Of a stretch of DNA of 64,000 bases, positions 52,305-61,368 are shown in pieces; the stretch's first letter is position 1; the number at the start of each line of letters is the position of its first letter. The DNA comes from Pseudacidovorax sp. (lineage in GTDB: Bacteria > Pseudomonadota > Gammaproteobacteria > Burkholderiales > Burkholderiaceae_C). The notes below the pieces were generated by a model. It did no database searches, was not told the origin of the DNA, and saw only the letters and a program-made list of their open reading frames with translations. The stretch spans positions 62,001 to 126,000 of the forward strand of contig NZ_JAGOPN010000004.1 in assembly GCF_017991995.1 (NCBI RefSeq). The letters run 5' to 3'. A program made the translations under genes and the position numbers.

Positions 52305-53570
52305 TCATCGCTGCGTGTCCTCGGGGGCGGTGAAGGCCTCGGGGGCCCAGGGCCGCGAGCTTTCTTTTGCGCCATAGAGGGCCACGGTGGCCAGCACCGC
52401 GCCCAGCACCTCCATCAGCAGGATGGCCGGCAACGCGACCTGCGTGATCAGGTGGCCCAGCAGCGGCGAGGCGGTGACGAAGCCCGACGCAATCAGCAGC
52501 GCGATGGACGACAGCGGCGCCATCGCGCAGCCGATCCACAGCGCCTGGCGCCAGCTGGTGCCGCTGCCCGGATTGGCCAGCGCCACGCCGGCGATCTTGG
52601 CCACGGCGCGCGCACCGATCAGCGCCAGCACCACGGTGGCCACGGTGAGGTTCCATTCCGCCTGCGCCGCGACGATGGAGACCAGCACGAACATCAGCAT
52701 GGTCACCAGCGAGGCCGCGGTGCCCAGCTGGCGCGGCCAGACCCAGGGCCGCGGATTCAGCCCCTTGAGCAGCACGCCGCCGATCAGCGCCGCCAGCGGT
52801 GCCGCGCCGCCCCAGGCGCTGGCCACGGCCGCGCCGGCACCGATGATCGCCAGCAGCAGGATCGAGGTGTTCTCGCTCGTCGGGCTCATCACCCGCAGCG
52901 CCGAGCGCAGGGCCAGCGCCATCACCGCGCCCACCACGAAGGACAGGCCCAGCACCGTCAGGATGGGATGGAAGTTCTCCATGAAGCCTTGCGGCGAGTT
53001 CTCGAGCCGGCCCGCGAAGACATAGGCCAGTGTCAGCGCATACAGCGTGTTGAGGGTGGACAGCGCCAGTGCCCGCTCGGTCACCGGGCCGGAGGCGCGG
53101 ATGTCGATCACCACGCGGGACAGCACGGCCGGCGAGGCCGCCACCGCGATCAGCGCCAGTGGGGCGATCACCGAGGGCGGCACGTCGAAGGCGCGCAGCG
53201 TCCACCAGACGGCGGCGAAGGTCAGGCCCGATTCGGCCAGGCTCTGCGCCAGCACCATCGGGTTGCGGCGGAACCAGCCCAGCGGCAGGCGCCCGCCCGC
53301 CTCGAAGAGCACGATGGCCACGCCCAGCTCCATCAGGTAGAGGGCCGTGCCCTGCAGCGGCCAGATGGCACCCTCGAAGCCGGCCAGGCCCACCACGGTG
53401 CCCACCAGCGAATAGCCCACCACCTTGGGCAGGCCCATGTAGCGTTGCACGAGATGGCCGGCGGCGGCTGCTGCGGCGATCAGCAGGGCCCACCACACGG
53501 TGGGCAGGCCAGCTGTCGGTCGCATCCAGCTGGACAGGAAGCCCAGCAGGTCGGAAGGAAGAAGATTCAT
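52305..53570 (-). CDS. Cation:proton antiporter (CPA2-type, KefB-like membrane domain)
   Basis: The 421-residue membrane protein has about twelve hydrophobic segments and sequences of the monovalent cation:proton antiporter 2 family ([62 protein letters not shown]). It has no C-terminal NAD-binding (TrkA-N) domain, unlike KefB/KefC. ATG 53570 is used, with an alternative at 53606. It is the first gene of a minus-strand run leading to the ligase and thiL. Confidence 0.85.
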   Translation of the reverse strand: MNLLPSDLLGFLSSWMRPTAGLPTVWWALLIAAAAAAGHLVQRYMGLPKVVGYSLVGTVVGLAGFEGAIWPLQGTALYLMELGVAIVLFEAGGRLPLGWFRRNPMVLAQSLAESGLTFAAVWWTLRAFDVPPSVIAPLALIAVAASPAVLSRVVIDIRASGPVTERALALSTLNTLYALTLAYVFAGRLENSPQGFMENFHPILTVLGLSFVVGAVMALALRSALRVMSPTSENTSILLLAIIGAGAAVASAWGGAAPLAALIGGVLLKGLNPRPWVWPRQLGTAASLVTMLMFVLVSIVAAQAEWNLTVATVVLALIGARAVAKIAGVALANPGSGTSWRQALWIGCAMAPLSSIALLIASGFVTASPLLGHLITQVALPAILLMEVLGAVLATVALYGAKESSRPWAPEAFTAPEDTQR

Positions 53571-53713
53571 CGAGCTGGCAAAGGTCTGCGAAGGGCCGGA
53601 CGGCATCGGCACCGCGCAGCGGCGTCCTGGTCGTCCGTTCCTTCTGACTGGGCCCGCGGCGCCAGCGCGCGGTCGGGTCCCGGGGTCATCGGCGCCGCAG
53701 CGCCGGGCGATCC

Positions 53714-54109
53714 TCAGTGCAGGATGCGCGGGCCGGGGTCGGAACCCGTTCCGGCGTCGAGCACGAAGGCGGCGATGGGCACGTCGAAGCGTTCGGCGTC
53801 CTCGCTCACCACGAAATAGCTGCCGCGCATCGTACCGCTGGCCGCCTTGAGCTGGCAGCCGCTGGTGTAGCGGAAGGACTGGCCCGGCGACAGCAGCGGC
53901 TGGCGCCCCACCACGCCCAGGCCGCGCACCTCCTGCACATGGCCGGAGATGTCCTCGATCACCCAGTGGCGGGCGATCAGCTGGATCGGGAACAGCGCCA
54001 CGTTGGTCACGGTGATCGTGTAGGCGAAGGCGTAGAGCCCGGTTTCCGGCGAGGACTGCTCGGGCAGGTAGCGAGGCTCGACCTCGACGCGCATCGGGTG
54101 CTGGGGCAT
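53714..54109 (-). CDS. apaG: Co2+/Mg2+ efflux protein ApaG
   Basis: The 131-residue protein is a single ApaG (DUF525) fibronectin-like domain: RVEVEPRYLPEQSSPE, YAFAYTITVTNVALFPIQLIARHWVIEDISGHVQEV, GPGVVG-like GLGVVGRQPLLSPGQSFRYTSG and the closing GTMRGSYFVVSEDAE. Its role in divalent cation resistance is known only from genetics. ATG 54109 is the family start. It is divergent from rpe, a frequent betaproteobacterial arrangement. Confidence 0.95.
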   Translation of the reverse strand: MPQHPMRVEVEPRYLPEQSSPETGLYAFAYTITVTNVALFPIQLIARHWVIEDISGHVQEVRGLGVVGRQPLLSPGQSFRYTSGCQLKAASGTMRGSYFVVSEDAERFDVPIAAFVLDAGTGSDPGPRILH

Positions 54110-54187
54110 GGCGCGGAATGTTAACAACGCGGGTCTTCCGGCCGGGTCCGCGGGTCAAGGGCGGGCCTGCGGCGAGAATCCGCGTCC

Positions 54188-54883
54188 ATGACGACGAGCC
54201 GCCCCACGACCCACCGCATCGCCCCGTCCATCCTCTCGGCCGACTTCGCCCGGCTGGGCGCCGAAGTGAGCGACGTGATCGCCGCCGGCGCCGACTGGAT
54301 CCATTTCGACGTGATGGACAACCACTATGTGCCCAACCTCACCTTCGGCCCGATGGTGTGCGAGGCGCTCAAGCCGCACGCCAAAACGCCCGACGGCCGG
54401 CCGGTGCCCATCGACGTGCACCTGATGATCCAGCCGGTCGACGCCCTGGCCGCCGCCTTCGCCAAGGCCGGTGCCGACTACATCAGCTTCCACCCCGACG
54501 CCTCGCCGCATGTGCACCGCAGCATCCAGGCCATCCGCGCGGCCGGCTGCAAGCCGGGGCTGGTGTTCAACCCGGCGGCCTCGCTGGAGGTGCTGGACTG
54601 GACGCTGGACGAGATCGACCTGGTGCTGATCATGAGCGTCAATCCCGGCTTCGGCGGCCAGAGCTTCATCGACTCGGCGCTGCGCAAGATCGAGCTGGTG
54701 CGAAAGCGCATCGACGCCAGCGGCCGCGACATCCGGCTGGAGGTGGACGGTGGCATCAAGGCCGACAACATCGCCCGCGTGGCCGCCGCCGGCGCCGACA
54801 CCTTCGTGGCCGGCAGCGCGATCTTCAACGCGCCCGACTACCGCACGGTGATCGACACCATGCGCGCCAACCTGGCCCGCTGA
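54188..54883 (+). CDS. rpe: Ribulose-phosphate 3-epimerase
   Basis: The 231-residue TIM-barrel enzyme interconverts ribulose 5-phosphate and xylulose 5-phosphate. It has [14 protein letters not shown] (start of the barrel), [26 protein letters not shown] with metal ligands, [13 protein letters not shown] and [11 protein letters not shown]. No clear ribosome site precedes the ATG. A small DUF2214 membrane protein gene follows after 26 bases. Confidence 0.96.
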   Translation: MTTSRPTTHRIAPSILSADFARLGAEVSDVIAAGADWIHFDVMDNHYVPNLTFGPMVCEALKPHAKTPDGRPVPIDVHLMIQPVDALAAAFAKAGADYISFHPDASPHVHRSIQAIRAAGCKPGLVFNPAASLEVLDWTLDEIDLVLIMSVNPGFGGQSFIDSALRKIELVRKRIDASGRDIRLEVDGGIKADNIARVAAAGADTFVAGSAIFNAPDYRTVIDTMRANLAR

Positions 54884-54909
54884 ACGCCTTTCCATCTCCG
54901 GAGTCCGCC

Positions 54910-55362
54910 GTGACGCTCGAAGCCATCCTGGCCTACCTGCACCTGCTCGCCATCCTGACGATGGTGGTGTTCATCTCCAGCGAGGCCGCGCTGTGCCGCA
55001 TCGAATGGCTCAACGCCAAGGCGGTGGAGCGGCTGGCCAAGGTCGACCTGATCTACGGCATTGCCGCCATCGCCGTGCTGGCCACCGGCTTGGTGCGCAC
55101 CTTCCTGGGCGTCAAGGGCAGCGCCTGGTACTGGACCAACCCGCTGCTGCACGTGAAGGTGACGCTGTTCGTGATCGTGGGGCTGATCTCGATCTTCCCG
55201 ACGCTGACCTTCCGCCGCTGGGTGCGCGCGCAGCGCCAGGGCGGCGCACTGCCCGGCGCCGAGGAGGTGCGCCGCACCCGCCGGCTGGTGATGGTGCAGG
55301 CGCACCTCATCGCGCTGATCCCGCTGTTCGCCGTCTTCCTGGCGCGCGGCTTCGGCAAGTAG
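54910..55362 (+). CDS. DUF2214 family membrane protein
   Basis: The 150-residue protein has four hydrophobic segments: LEAILAYLHLLAILTMVVFISSEAAL, LIYGIAAIAVLATGLVRTF, LHVKVTLFVIVGLISIFPTL, and LVMVQAHLIALIPLFAVFLARG. This matches DUF2214, small inner-membrane proteins of unknown function. Translation starts at GTG 54910 with CGGAG seven bases before it. It probably shares a transcript with rpe. Confidence 0.85.
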   Translation: MTLEAILAYLHLLAILTMVVFISSEAALCRIEWLNAKAVERLAKVDLIYGIAAIAVLATGLVRTFLGVKGSAWYWTNPLLHVKVTLFVIVGLISIFPTLTFRRWVRAQRQGGALPGAEEVRRTRRLVMVQAHLIALIPLFAVFLARGFGK

Positions 55363-55377
55363 GCGACGGCGCCCGGC

Positions 55378-55403
55378 AAAAAAGCCCGGCGTCGGCCGGG
55401 CTT
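55378..55403 (-). terminator. Intrinsic terminator of the PsiF-like gene
   Basis: On the minus strand a 9-bp stem (AAGCCCGGC and its complement, 4-base loop) ends in six T. The hairpin also lies 19 bases after the DUF2214 stop on the plus strand and may stop both transcripts. Confidence 0.85.
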
Positions 55404-55429
55404 CGTGGTCGTGGACGCGGGCGCCCGCC

Positions 55430-55756
55430 TCAGGCGGCCTTGGCGCTCAGGCATTCCTTCATGAAGGCCTTGCGCTCGTCGCCCTTGAGGGTCTTGGCCT
55501 TGGGGTCGGCGTTGCAGCTCTTCATCTTGTCCTGCTGCGTGGCGGCCTTGGCCGGCTTGGCCGACAGGCACTGCTTCATGAAGGCCTTGCGCTCGTCGCC
55601 CTTCTTGTCGCCGGCGTCGGCGTTGCAGGTCTTCATCTTGCTCTGCTGCGCGGTCGGCGCCTTCTCGGCGGCCGCTGCCGCCGGGGTGGGCGTCTGGGCG
55701 AAGGCGTTGAACGACAGGGCGGCGCCCAGGGCGATCAGGGAAGCGAGCTTTTTCAT
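55430..55756 (-). CDS. PsiF repeat family protein
   Basis: The 108-residue product has a signal peptide (LASLIALGAALSFNAFA) and two PsiF repeats, MKTCNADAGDKKGDERKAFM and MKSCNADPKAKTLKGDERKA, each followed by a K(Q/E)CLSAK tail. Each repeat has a Cys pair that may form a disulfide in the periplasm. E. coli PsiF is induced by phosphate starvation, but its function is unknown. AAGGA precedes the ATG at 55756. Confidence 0.92.
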   Translation of the reverse strand: MKKLASLIALGAALSFNAFAQTPTPAAAAAEKAPTAQQSKMKTCNADAGDKKGDERKAFMKQCLSAKPAKAATQQDKMKSCNADPKAKTLKGDERKAFMKECLSAKAA

Positions 55757-55844
55757 GGGTGGTTGTCCTTCCGGCTCAAGCGGCGCCCCTCGGGCACCGG
55801 CCCGGCGGCGCCAGGCTTTCATGCAACGCGGTTCACAAAGGTTG

Positions 55845-55869
55845 CGATGACGACGAACGATGAAACGAA
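55845..55869. repeat. Tandem direct repeat upstream of the PsiF-like gene
   Basis: CGATGACGACGAA is followed at once by CGATGAAACGAA. The unit resembles the 11-12-bp tandem half-sites used by PhoB-type regulators, although it does not match the Pho box consensus well. It is about 90-115 bases before the psiF-like start. Confidence 0.4.
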
Positions 55870-55890
55870 AGTTTGCAATCGCACCAGCGC

Positions 55891-55930
55891 GAGGCGAGGC
55901 GAGGCGATGCGGAGCGCGGCGCGGCGCGGC
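55891..55930. repeat. Degenerate 5-bp tandem repeat (eight units)
   Basis: Three GAGGC units, GATGC, GGAGC and three GCGGC units follow one another without gaps. It lies between the EAL-HDOD stop codon and the PsiF-like gene and codes for nothing. It could vary in copy number. Confidence 0.6.
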
Positions 55931-55953
55931 GAGCGGCCTGACGTGCCGCCGGG

Positions 55954-57240
55954 TCAGCCCGCGCCGGTCGATCCGCCTGCGCCGGCCGGTGCCGTTCCGC
56001 GGCCGATGGCGTGCGCCCATTCCAGGGCCTCGGCCTGGGCCTGGTTGAACAGGGCCGGCGAGAGGTCGGGGTGGGCCTGCAGGGCCTGGGCCAGCCCTTG
56101 CAGGTTGCCGCTTTCGCTGGCCTGCGCCAGGGCCAGCAACTCGCCCAGCAGCCCGGCGCCGTCGCGCAGGGCCTGGTCGATGGCCGGGGCCAGCCGCAGC
56201 GGGCCGAGGATGTCTTCCATGGCCAGCCCCACCACGGCGGGCATGAGCGACATCATCCCCACCATGAAGGCACCATCTGCCAGGCCCGCATCGCGCGGAC
56301 GCAGCAACTGGGCCGCCGATTCCATGAGCCGGCCGCGGGTGGCGGCCATCAGCAGCAGGGGGCTGGCCGTGCCACCCCGGGCATCGGCGGCAAACAGCAG
56401 CAGTTGCACCCAGCGCTGCAGGTGGCGGCGGCCCAGCACCTGGATCACGTCGCGCAGCGAGGTGACCGCGCGCGTGGCCCCGGCGCCTGCGGCGTTGGCC
56501 ATGCGCAGCAGGTTCATGGTCAGGCCGGGCTCGGGCTTGAGCGTTTCCTCCAGCGCACCGCTGTCGGCATCGGCGCCCAGCTGACCCATCAGCCGGATCA
56601 GCGTGTGCTGCGAATGACCCAGGCGGCGGCCGGCGATGATCGTCGGCCGCGCGAAGTGGTAGCCCTGGAAGAGCGAGAAGCCCAGCGCCAGGCAGGCGTC
56701 GAACTGCTCGCGCCGCTCCACCTTCTCGGCCAGCAGCAGGACCGCCGGTGCCGCCGCGCGGAGGCGCCGCACCAGCGGAGCCACGGCATCCGCGGCGAGG
56801 GGCAGCAGGTCGACCTTGACCACGCGCGCCAGCGGCAGCAGGGCGGCCGTGCGGGCATCGAAGTCCACCACGTCGTCCAGCGCCAGCGTGAAGCCCGCCT
56901 CGCGCAGGTGCAGGCAGCGCTGCAGCACGGCTGGCGTGGCGGGGACCGACTCCAGGATCTCCAGCACCACCGCCTGGCGGGGCAGCAGCTCCAGCACGTC
57001 GCTGAAGAGCAATTGGGTGTCGACGTTGATATAGGCGGGATGACCGTCCAGGGCATGGGCCATGCCCAGTTCGGCGAAGGCGTTGACGATCACCGTGGCC
57101 GTGGCCTGGGCGCCGTCGAGCACCTGGGCACCCGCGGCATGGCCACTGCGGAACAGCAGTTCATAGGCGTGCAGTTGCTGGTCCCGTCCCAGGATGGGCT
57201 GGCGGCCGATGTAGAGGGCCTCCGCGGCGTCGTGGCGCAT
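55954..57240 (-). CDS. EAL-HDOD domain signalling protein
   Basis: The 428-residue protein has an N-terminal EAL-like domain (about 1-215: YIGRQPILGRDQQLHAYELLFRSG; VLEILESV; FTLALDDVVDF; VVKVDLL) and a C-terminal HDOD domain (about 215-405). The catalytic Glu-Ala-Leu is changed to Glu-Leu-Leu (YELLF) and other metal ligands are incomplete, so c-di-GMP hydrolysis is unlikely. Proteins of this type act as signalling adaptors. It is divergent from argS with 78 bases between them. Confidence 0.9.
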   Translation of the reverse strand: MRHDAAEALYIGRQPILGRDQQLHAYELLFRSGHAAGAQVLDGAQATATVIVNAFAELGMAHALDGHPAYINVDTQLLFSDVLELLPRQAVVLEILESVPATPAVLQRCLHLREAGFTLALDDVVDFDARTAALLPLARVVKVDLLPLAADAVAPLVRRLRAAAPAVLLLAEKVERREQFDACLALGFSLFQGYHFARPTIIAGRRLGHSQHTLIRLMGQLGADADSGALEETLKPEPGLTMNLLRMANAAGAGATRAVTSLRDVIQVLGRRHLQRWVQLLLFAADARGGTASPLLLMAATRGRLMESAAQLLRPRDAGLADGAFMVGMMSLMPAVVGLAMEDILGPLRLAPAIDQALRDGAGLLGELLALAQASESGNLQGLAQALQAHPDLSPALFNQAQAEALEWAHAIGRGTAPAGAGGSTGAG

Positions 57241-57306
57241 CTTTTTAGTGAATTTTTCTTAAAGGATCGTAAGCGCTTGCGCCCGGGGCGGCCTGGCACG
57301 CCCGCC

Positions 57307-57312
57307 TAAAAT
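57307..57312 (+). promoter_or_regulatory. -10 hexamer of a candidate leaderless promoter (argS)
   Basis: TAAAAT, a good -10 match, ends six bases before the argS ATG. No ribosome site is present, so the transcript would start at about the initiation codon. Confidence 0.45.
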
Positions 57313-57318
57313 CCTTCG

Positions 57319-59019
57319 ATGCTTACCGTCAAACAGGACCTTCTGGCGGCGCTGGCCCAGGTGCTCGAGCAATTCGAGCCGGGCGCCGGCAGCCGGGCGG
57401 CCTTCGAATCCCCCAAGGTCGCCGCCCATGGCGACCTGGCCTGCACCGCGGCCATGCAATTGGCCAAACCCCTCAAGAAGAACCCTCGCCAGCTCGGCGA
57501 AGAGCTGCGCAATGCGCTGCTCGACACGCCTGCGTACGCGCGCTGGGTCGATGCCATCGAGATCGCCGGCCCCGGCTTCCTCAACATCCGCCTCAAGCCG
57601 GCCGCCAAGCAGCAGGTGGTGCACGAGGTGCTCGACGCCGGTGCCGCCTTCGGCAGCCAGCCGGTGCGCCCGGACGAGAAGGTGCTGGTCGAATTCGTCT
57701 CGGCCAACCCGACCGGACCGCTGCACGTGGGCCACGGCCGGCAGGCCGCGCTGGGCGACGCCATCTGCAACCTGCTGACGACGCAGGGCCAGGCCGTCCA
57801 CCGCGAGTTCTATTACAACGACGCGGGCGTTCAGATCGAGACGCTGACCAAGAGCACGCAGCTGCGCGCCAAGGGCTTCAAGCCGGGCGACGACTGCTGG
57901 CCCACCGACCCTGACAACCCCGCCAGCAAGGCCTTCTACAACGGCGACTACATCCAGGACATCGCCGACGACTTCCTGGCGAAGAAGACCGTCCGCGCCG
58001 ACGACCGCGAATTCACCGCCAACGGCGACGTCAACGACACCGAGAACATCCGCCAGTTCGCCGTCGCCTACCTGCGCAACGAGCAGGACAAGGACCTGCA
58101 GGCCTTCAAGCTGCGCTTCGACCAGTACTACCTGGAGTCCAGCCTGTACACCAGCGGCCGGGTCGAGGCGACGGTGAACAAGCTGATCGAGGCCGGCAAG
58201 ACCTACGAGCAGGACGGCGCCCTGTGGCTGCGCTCCACCGACTACGGCGACGACAAGGACCGGGTCATGCGCAAGAAGGATGGCACATACACCTATTTCG
58301 TGCCCGACGTCGCCTATCACATCGCCAAGTGGGAGCGCGGCTTCCACAAGGTGGTCAACATCCAGGGCGCCGACCACCACGGCACCATCGCCCGGGTGCG
58401 CGCCGGCCTGCAGGCGGCGGGTGTCGGCATTCCCGAGGGCTACCCCGACTACGTGCTGCACACCATGGTGCGCGTGGTGCGCGGCGGCCAGGAGGTCAAG
58501 ATCAGCAAGCGCGCCGGCAGCTACGTCACGCTGCGCGACCTGATCGAATGGACCAGCACCGACGCCGTGCGCTTCTTCCTGCTCAGCCGCAAGCCCGACA
58601 CCGAATACACCTTCGACGTCGACCTGGCCGTGGCTCAGAACAACGACAACCCGGTCTTCTACGTGCAGTACGCCCATGCGCGCATCTGCTCGGTGCTGGA
58701 CAGGGAAGGCGTGGACGCCGCGGCGCTCAAGGGCACCGAACTGGCGCCGCTGGCCACCGAGGCCGCCCAGCCGCTGATGCTGCTGCTGGCCAAATACCCT
58801 GAGATGCTGGCCGCCGCCGCGCGCGACTTCGCGCCGCACGACGTCACCTTCTACCTGCGCGAACTGGCCGCGGCGTACCACAGCTATTACGACGCCGAGC
58901 GCATCCTGGTGGACGACGTGCCCACCAAGCGCGCCCGCCTGGCGCTGGTCGCCGCCTGCGCGCAGGTGCTGGCCAACGGCCTGTCGGTGCTGGGCGTCAG
59001 CGCGCCGCGCAAGATGTGA
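57319..59019 (+). CDS. argS: Arginine-tRNA ligase
   Basis: The 566-residue class I synthetase charges tRNA-Arg. The HIGH-type motif is [14 protein letters not shown], the KMSKS equivalent is [12 protein letters not shown], and the N-terminal Add1 domain ([30 protein letters not shown]) and C-terminal anticodon-binding DALR domain are present. Length fits bacterial ArgS. The gene starts a plus-strand run with a SPOR protein gene and dsbA. Confidence 0.97.
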   Translation: MLTVKQDLLAALAQVLEQFEPGAGSRAAFESPKVAAHGDLACTAAMQLAKPLKKNPRQLGEELRNALLDTPAYARWVDAIEIAGPGFLNIRLKPAAKQQVVHEVLDAGAAFGSQPVRPDEKVLVEFVSANPTGPLHVGHGRQAALGDAICNLLTTQGQAVHREFYYNDAGVQIETLTKSTQLRAKGFKPGDDCWPTDPDNPASKAFYNGDYIQDIADDFLAKKTVRADDREFTANGDVNDTENIRQFAVAYLRNEQDKDLQAFKLRFDQYYLESSLYTSGRVEATVNKLIEAGKTYEQDGALWLRSTDYGDDKDRVMRKKDGTYTYFVPDVAYHIAKWERGFHKVVNIQGADHHGTIARVRAGLQAAGVGIPEGYPDYVLHTMVRVVRGGQEVKISKRAGSYVTLRDLIEWTSTDAVRFFLLSRKPDTEYTFDVDLAVAQNNDNPVFYVQYAHARICSVLDREGVDAAALKGTELAPLATEAAQPLMLLLAKYPEMLAAAARDFAPHDVTFYLRELAAAYHSYYDAERILVDDVPTKRARLALVAACAQVLANGLSVLGVSAPRKM

Positions 59020-59075
59020 GAGCCCGCACAATCCCACCCCGGCGCGCCGGTGGCGCTGCAGCAGCAAGGCAATCC

Positions 59076-59774
59076 ATGAGATCCAGACAACAGGGCAATT
59101 TCGCCATCGGCCTCATCGTCGGGCTCGTGCTCGGCCTGGGCGTGGCGCTCGGCGTGGCGGTGTACGTCACCAAGGTGCCGATCCCGTTCATGACCAAGAC
59201 CCAGCCCCGCGCCGCCGAGCAGGACGAGGCCGAGGCCCGCAAGAACCGCGACTGGGACCCCAATTCGCCGCTGTATGGCAAGCAGCCGTCCAAGCCGCCG
59301 GCCACGCCGGGTGCGCCGGCCGGCGGCAATCCGCCCGTGACCACCGCCCCGCCGGTGCCGGCCATCGCCGCCCAGCCTGGCACCCCGCCCCAGGCCGCCA
59401 CGCCGCCGACGGCCGTCACGCCGGCCATGCCGCGCGCGCCGCAGGCAGCCAATCCGCCGCCCTCGGCCGATCCGCTGGGCGACCTGGCCCGCGCGCGCGC
59501 CGGCCTGCCCGCCAGCGGCGGCGATGCGGCGTCCGACCCCTTCGTGTACTTCGTGCAGGCGGGTGCCTTCCGCACCAGCGACGACGCCGAGGCCCAGCGC
59601 GCCAAGCTCTCGCTGATGGGCGTGGAGGTGCGCGTCACCGAGCGTGAGCAGGCCGGCCGTCCCGTCTTCCGGGTGCGCGCGGGTCCGTACAGCAAGAAGG
59701 ACGACGCTGACCGGCTGAAGGAACGACTGGACGGCGCCGGCTTCGACGCCGCCCTGGTGCGCGTCCAGCGCTGA
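59076..59774 (+). CDS. SPOR domain membrane protein (FtsN-like)
   Basis: The 232-residue protein has a short cytoplasmic start, one membrane segment (about 10-30, IGLIVGLVLGLGVALGVAVYV), a long Pro/Ala linker and a C-terminal SPOR domain (YFVQAGAFRTSDDAEAQRAKL to KKDDADRLKERLDGAGFDAAL) that binds denuded septal peptidoglycan. This is the architecture of FtsN-like division proteins. It lies 56 bases after argS, the usual Burkholderiales order. Confidence 0.9.
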   Translation: MRSRQQGNFAIGLIVGLVLGLGVALGVAVYVTKVPIPFMTKTQPRAAEQDEAEARKNRDWDPNSPLYGKQPSKPPATPGAPAGGNPPVTTAPPVPAIAAQPGTPPQAATPPTAVTPAMPRAPQAANPPPSADPLGDLARARAGLPASGGDAASDPFVYFVQAGAFRTSDDAEAQRAKLSLMGVEVRVTEREQAGRPVFRVRAGPYSKKDDADRLKERLDGAGFDAALVRVQR

Positions 59775-59792
59775 GTGCCTTGCCCTGTTGCC

Positions 59793-59832
59793 GTCGGGCG
59801 CGGCAGATCGCCGGAACTCGCTGCCGCCCGAC
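59793..59832. other. Stem-loop between the SPOR gene and dsbA
   Basis: GTCGGGCGCGGCAG pairs with CTGCCGCCCGAC across a 14-base loop, with one two-base bulge. No T-run follows. It may be a partial terminator or a mRNA processing site 35 bases before dsbA. Confidence 0.4.
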
Positions 59833-59867
59833 GTGCTCTGTGTCTGCATCCCTGTTGGAGAAATCGC

Positions 59868-60524
59868 TTGAAACGTCGTGACTTTTCGCTGGCCGCCGCG
59901 GCCGTGACGCTGGCCCCCCTGGCCCCCCTGGCGGCCCATGCCCAGACCCCCGCCTCCGCCTTCAAGGCCGGCAAGGACTACGTGACGCTGGGCAAGCCGG
60001 CCCCGGTCGATGCGCCGGCCGGCAAGGTCGAGGTGGCCGAGTTCTTCTCGTACAACTGCCCACACTGCGCTGCCTTCGAGCCCAAGCTCGAACCCTGGAT
60101 CAAGAAGCTGCAGCCCTACGTGGCCTTCCGCCGCATCCCGGTGCCCTTCGTGGGCAACGACGTCGAGACCAAGCAGAAGCTCTACTACACGCTCGAGGCC
60201 ATGGGCAAGGTCGACGAGTTCCAGATGAAGATCTTCCAGGCCATCCACGTCGACCGCCAACGCATCTTCGGCGACGCCGCCGTGATCGAGTGGGCCGGCA
60301 AGCAGCCTGGCCTGGACGCCAAGAAGTTCGAGGAAACCTTCAAGTCCTTCGGCGTCGCCGGCAAGGCCAAGCGTGCCAGCCAGATGACCGAGGCCTACCA
60401 GGTGGCCGGCGTGCCCGCCTTCGGGGTGGCCGGCCGCTACTATGTGGACGGCGACTTGGCCGGTTCGCTCGACCGCGCCCTGCAGATCGTGGAGGCCCTG
60501 GCGGCCGAATCGCGCAAGGGCTGA
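59868..60524 (+). CDS. dsbA: Thiol:disulfide interchange protein DsbA
   Basis: The 218-residue periplasmic oxidase introduces disulfides into exported proteins. The thioredoxin-like active site is CPHC (Cys 64 and Cys 67) in FFSYNCPHCAAFEPKL, and the cis-Pro loop is GVPAFGVAG. The signal peptide carries KRRDFSLAAAAVTLAPLAP, which resembles a Tat signal. Translation starts at TTG 59868, supported by TTGGAG seven bases upstream and by the family start; no ATG is available. A strong terminator follows. Confidence 0.93.
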   Translation: MKRRDFSLAAAAVTLAPLAPLAAHAQTPASAFKAGKDYVTLGKPAPVDAPAGKVEVAEFFSYNCPHCAAFEPKLEPWIKKLQPYVAFRRIPVPFVGNDVETKQKLYYTLEAMGKVDEFQMKIFQAIHVDRQRIFGDAAVIEWAGKQPGLDAKKFEETFKSFGVAGKAKRASQMTEAYQVAGVPAFGVAGRYYVDGDLAGSLDRALQIVEALAAESRKG

Positions 60525-60548
60525 GCCGACGCCCCGCCCCAGCGCCCC

Positions 60549-60570
60549 GGCCCGCTTCGGCGGGCCTTTT
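60549..60570 (+). terminator. Intrinsic terminator after dsbA
   Basis: GGCCCGC, TTCG loop, GCGGGCC and four T form a stable hairpin 25 bases after the dsbA stop. It separates dsbA from lptA. Confidence 0.85.
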
Positions 60571-60668
60571 CATTGCGGGTGTGCCGCGCGCCCTGCCGAC
60601 GGTGCGCGCTACCGGAATGCAAGCGCGGGACATTCACCGCGGCCGCCGGTTTGAGACAAAGCCGGGCC

Positions 60669-60674
60669 TACAAT
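60669..60674 (+). promoter_or_regulatory. -10 hexamer of the lptA promoter
   Basis: TACAAT lies 22 bases before the lptA ATG, which would give a short leader. TTGAGA at 60651 is too close (12 bases) to be a normal -35. Confidence 0.4.
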
Positions 60675-60696
60675 CAAGAGCAAGTTCCGTGCCTTT

Positions 60697-61368
60697 ATGA
60701 CCCATCCCTCGCACTCCACGATCTCCCTTCCCTGGCGCCGCCTCGGCCGTGCCATGGTCCTCGTGGCCGCGCTGGGCCTGGCCGCCGCGGCCCAGGCCGA
60801 GAAGGCCGACCGCAACCAGCCGATGAACATCGAGGCCGACTCGCTGCGCTATGACGACCTGAAGCAGACCAGCATCTTCACGGGTCGGGTGGTGGTCACC
60901 AAGGGCACGCTGCTCATCCGCGGCACCCGCGTCGAGGTCCGGCAGGACCCGGAGGGCTACCAGTACGGCGTGGTCACCGCCGACCCGGGCCAGCGCGGCT
61001 ACTTCAAGCAGCGCCGCGATGGCGGCAACGACGAGTGGATCGAGGGCGAGGGCGAGGTCATCGAGTACGACGGCCGCGCCGACACCGTCAAGTTCATCCG
61101 TCGCGCCGTCATGCGCCGGCTGACCGGCACCACCGTCACCGACGAGACCTCCGGCCCGCTGATCACCTACAACCAGACCAACGACACCTTCACCGTCAAT
61201 GGCGCCCCGCCGCCGCCGGGCGGCACCCAGCAGCCGGGCGGCCGCGTGCGGGCCATCCTGTCGCCGCGCAGCACCGAGCCCACGCAGGTGCCGGCCCCCG
61301 GCCCGCGCACCGGCGCGCCGCTGCGCCAGAGCGGCTCGCTGTCGGGCCAGAACGGGGGCAGCCGGTGA
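60697..61368 (+). CDS. lptA: Lipopolysaccharide transport periplasmic protein LptA
   Basis: The 223-residue protein has a signal peptide (AMVLVAALGLAAAAQA) and an OstA-like beta-jellyroll (NIEADSLRYDDLKQTSIFTGRVVVTKG; GDGEVIEYD-like EGEVIEYDGRADTVKFIRRAVMRR) that carries lipopolysaccharide across the periplasm. A Pro/Gly-rich tail of about 50 residues is longer than in E. coli LptA. It overlaps lptB by four bases (GTGA). lptC, which usually precedes lptA, is not in the upstream DNA. Confidence 0.94.
   Translation: MTHPSHSTISLPWRRLGRAMVLVAALGLAAAAQAEKADRNQPMNIEADSLRYDDLKQTSIFTGRVVVTKGTLLIRGTRVEVRQDPEGYQYGVVTADPGQRGYFKQRRDGGNDEWIEGEGEVIEYDGRADTVKFIRRAVMRRLTGTTVTDETSGPLITYNQTNDTFTVNGAPPPPGGTQQPGGRVRAILSPRSTEPTQVPAPGPRTGAPLRQSGSLSGQNGGSR

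Noticed and set aside
55891..55930. CRISPR-like short repeats
   Set aside because: The units are 5 bp, contiguous and without spacers; there are no cas genes. No CRISPR array was seen anywhere.
60651..60674. TTGAGA and TACAAT as a complete sigma-70 promoter for lptA
   Set aside because: The spacing is 12 bases instead of about 17, so only the -10 is kept as a candidate.
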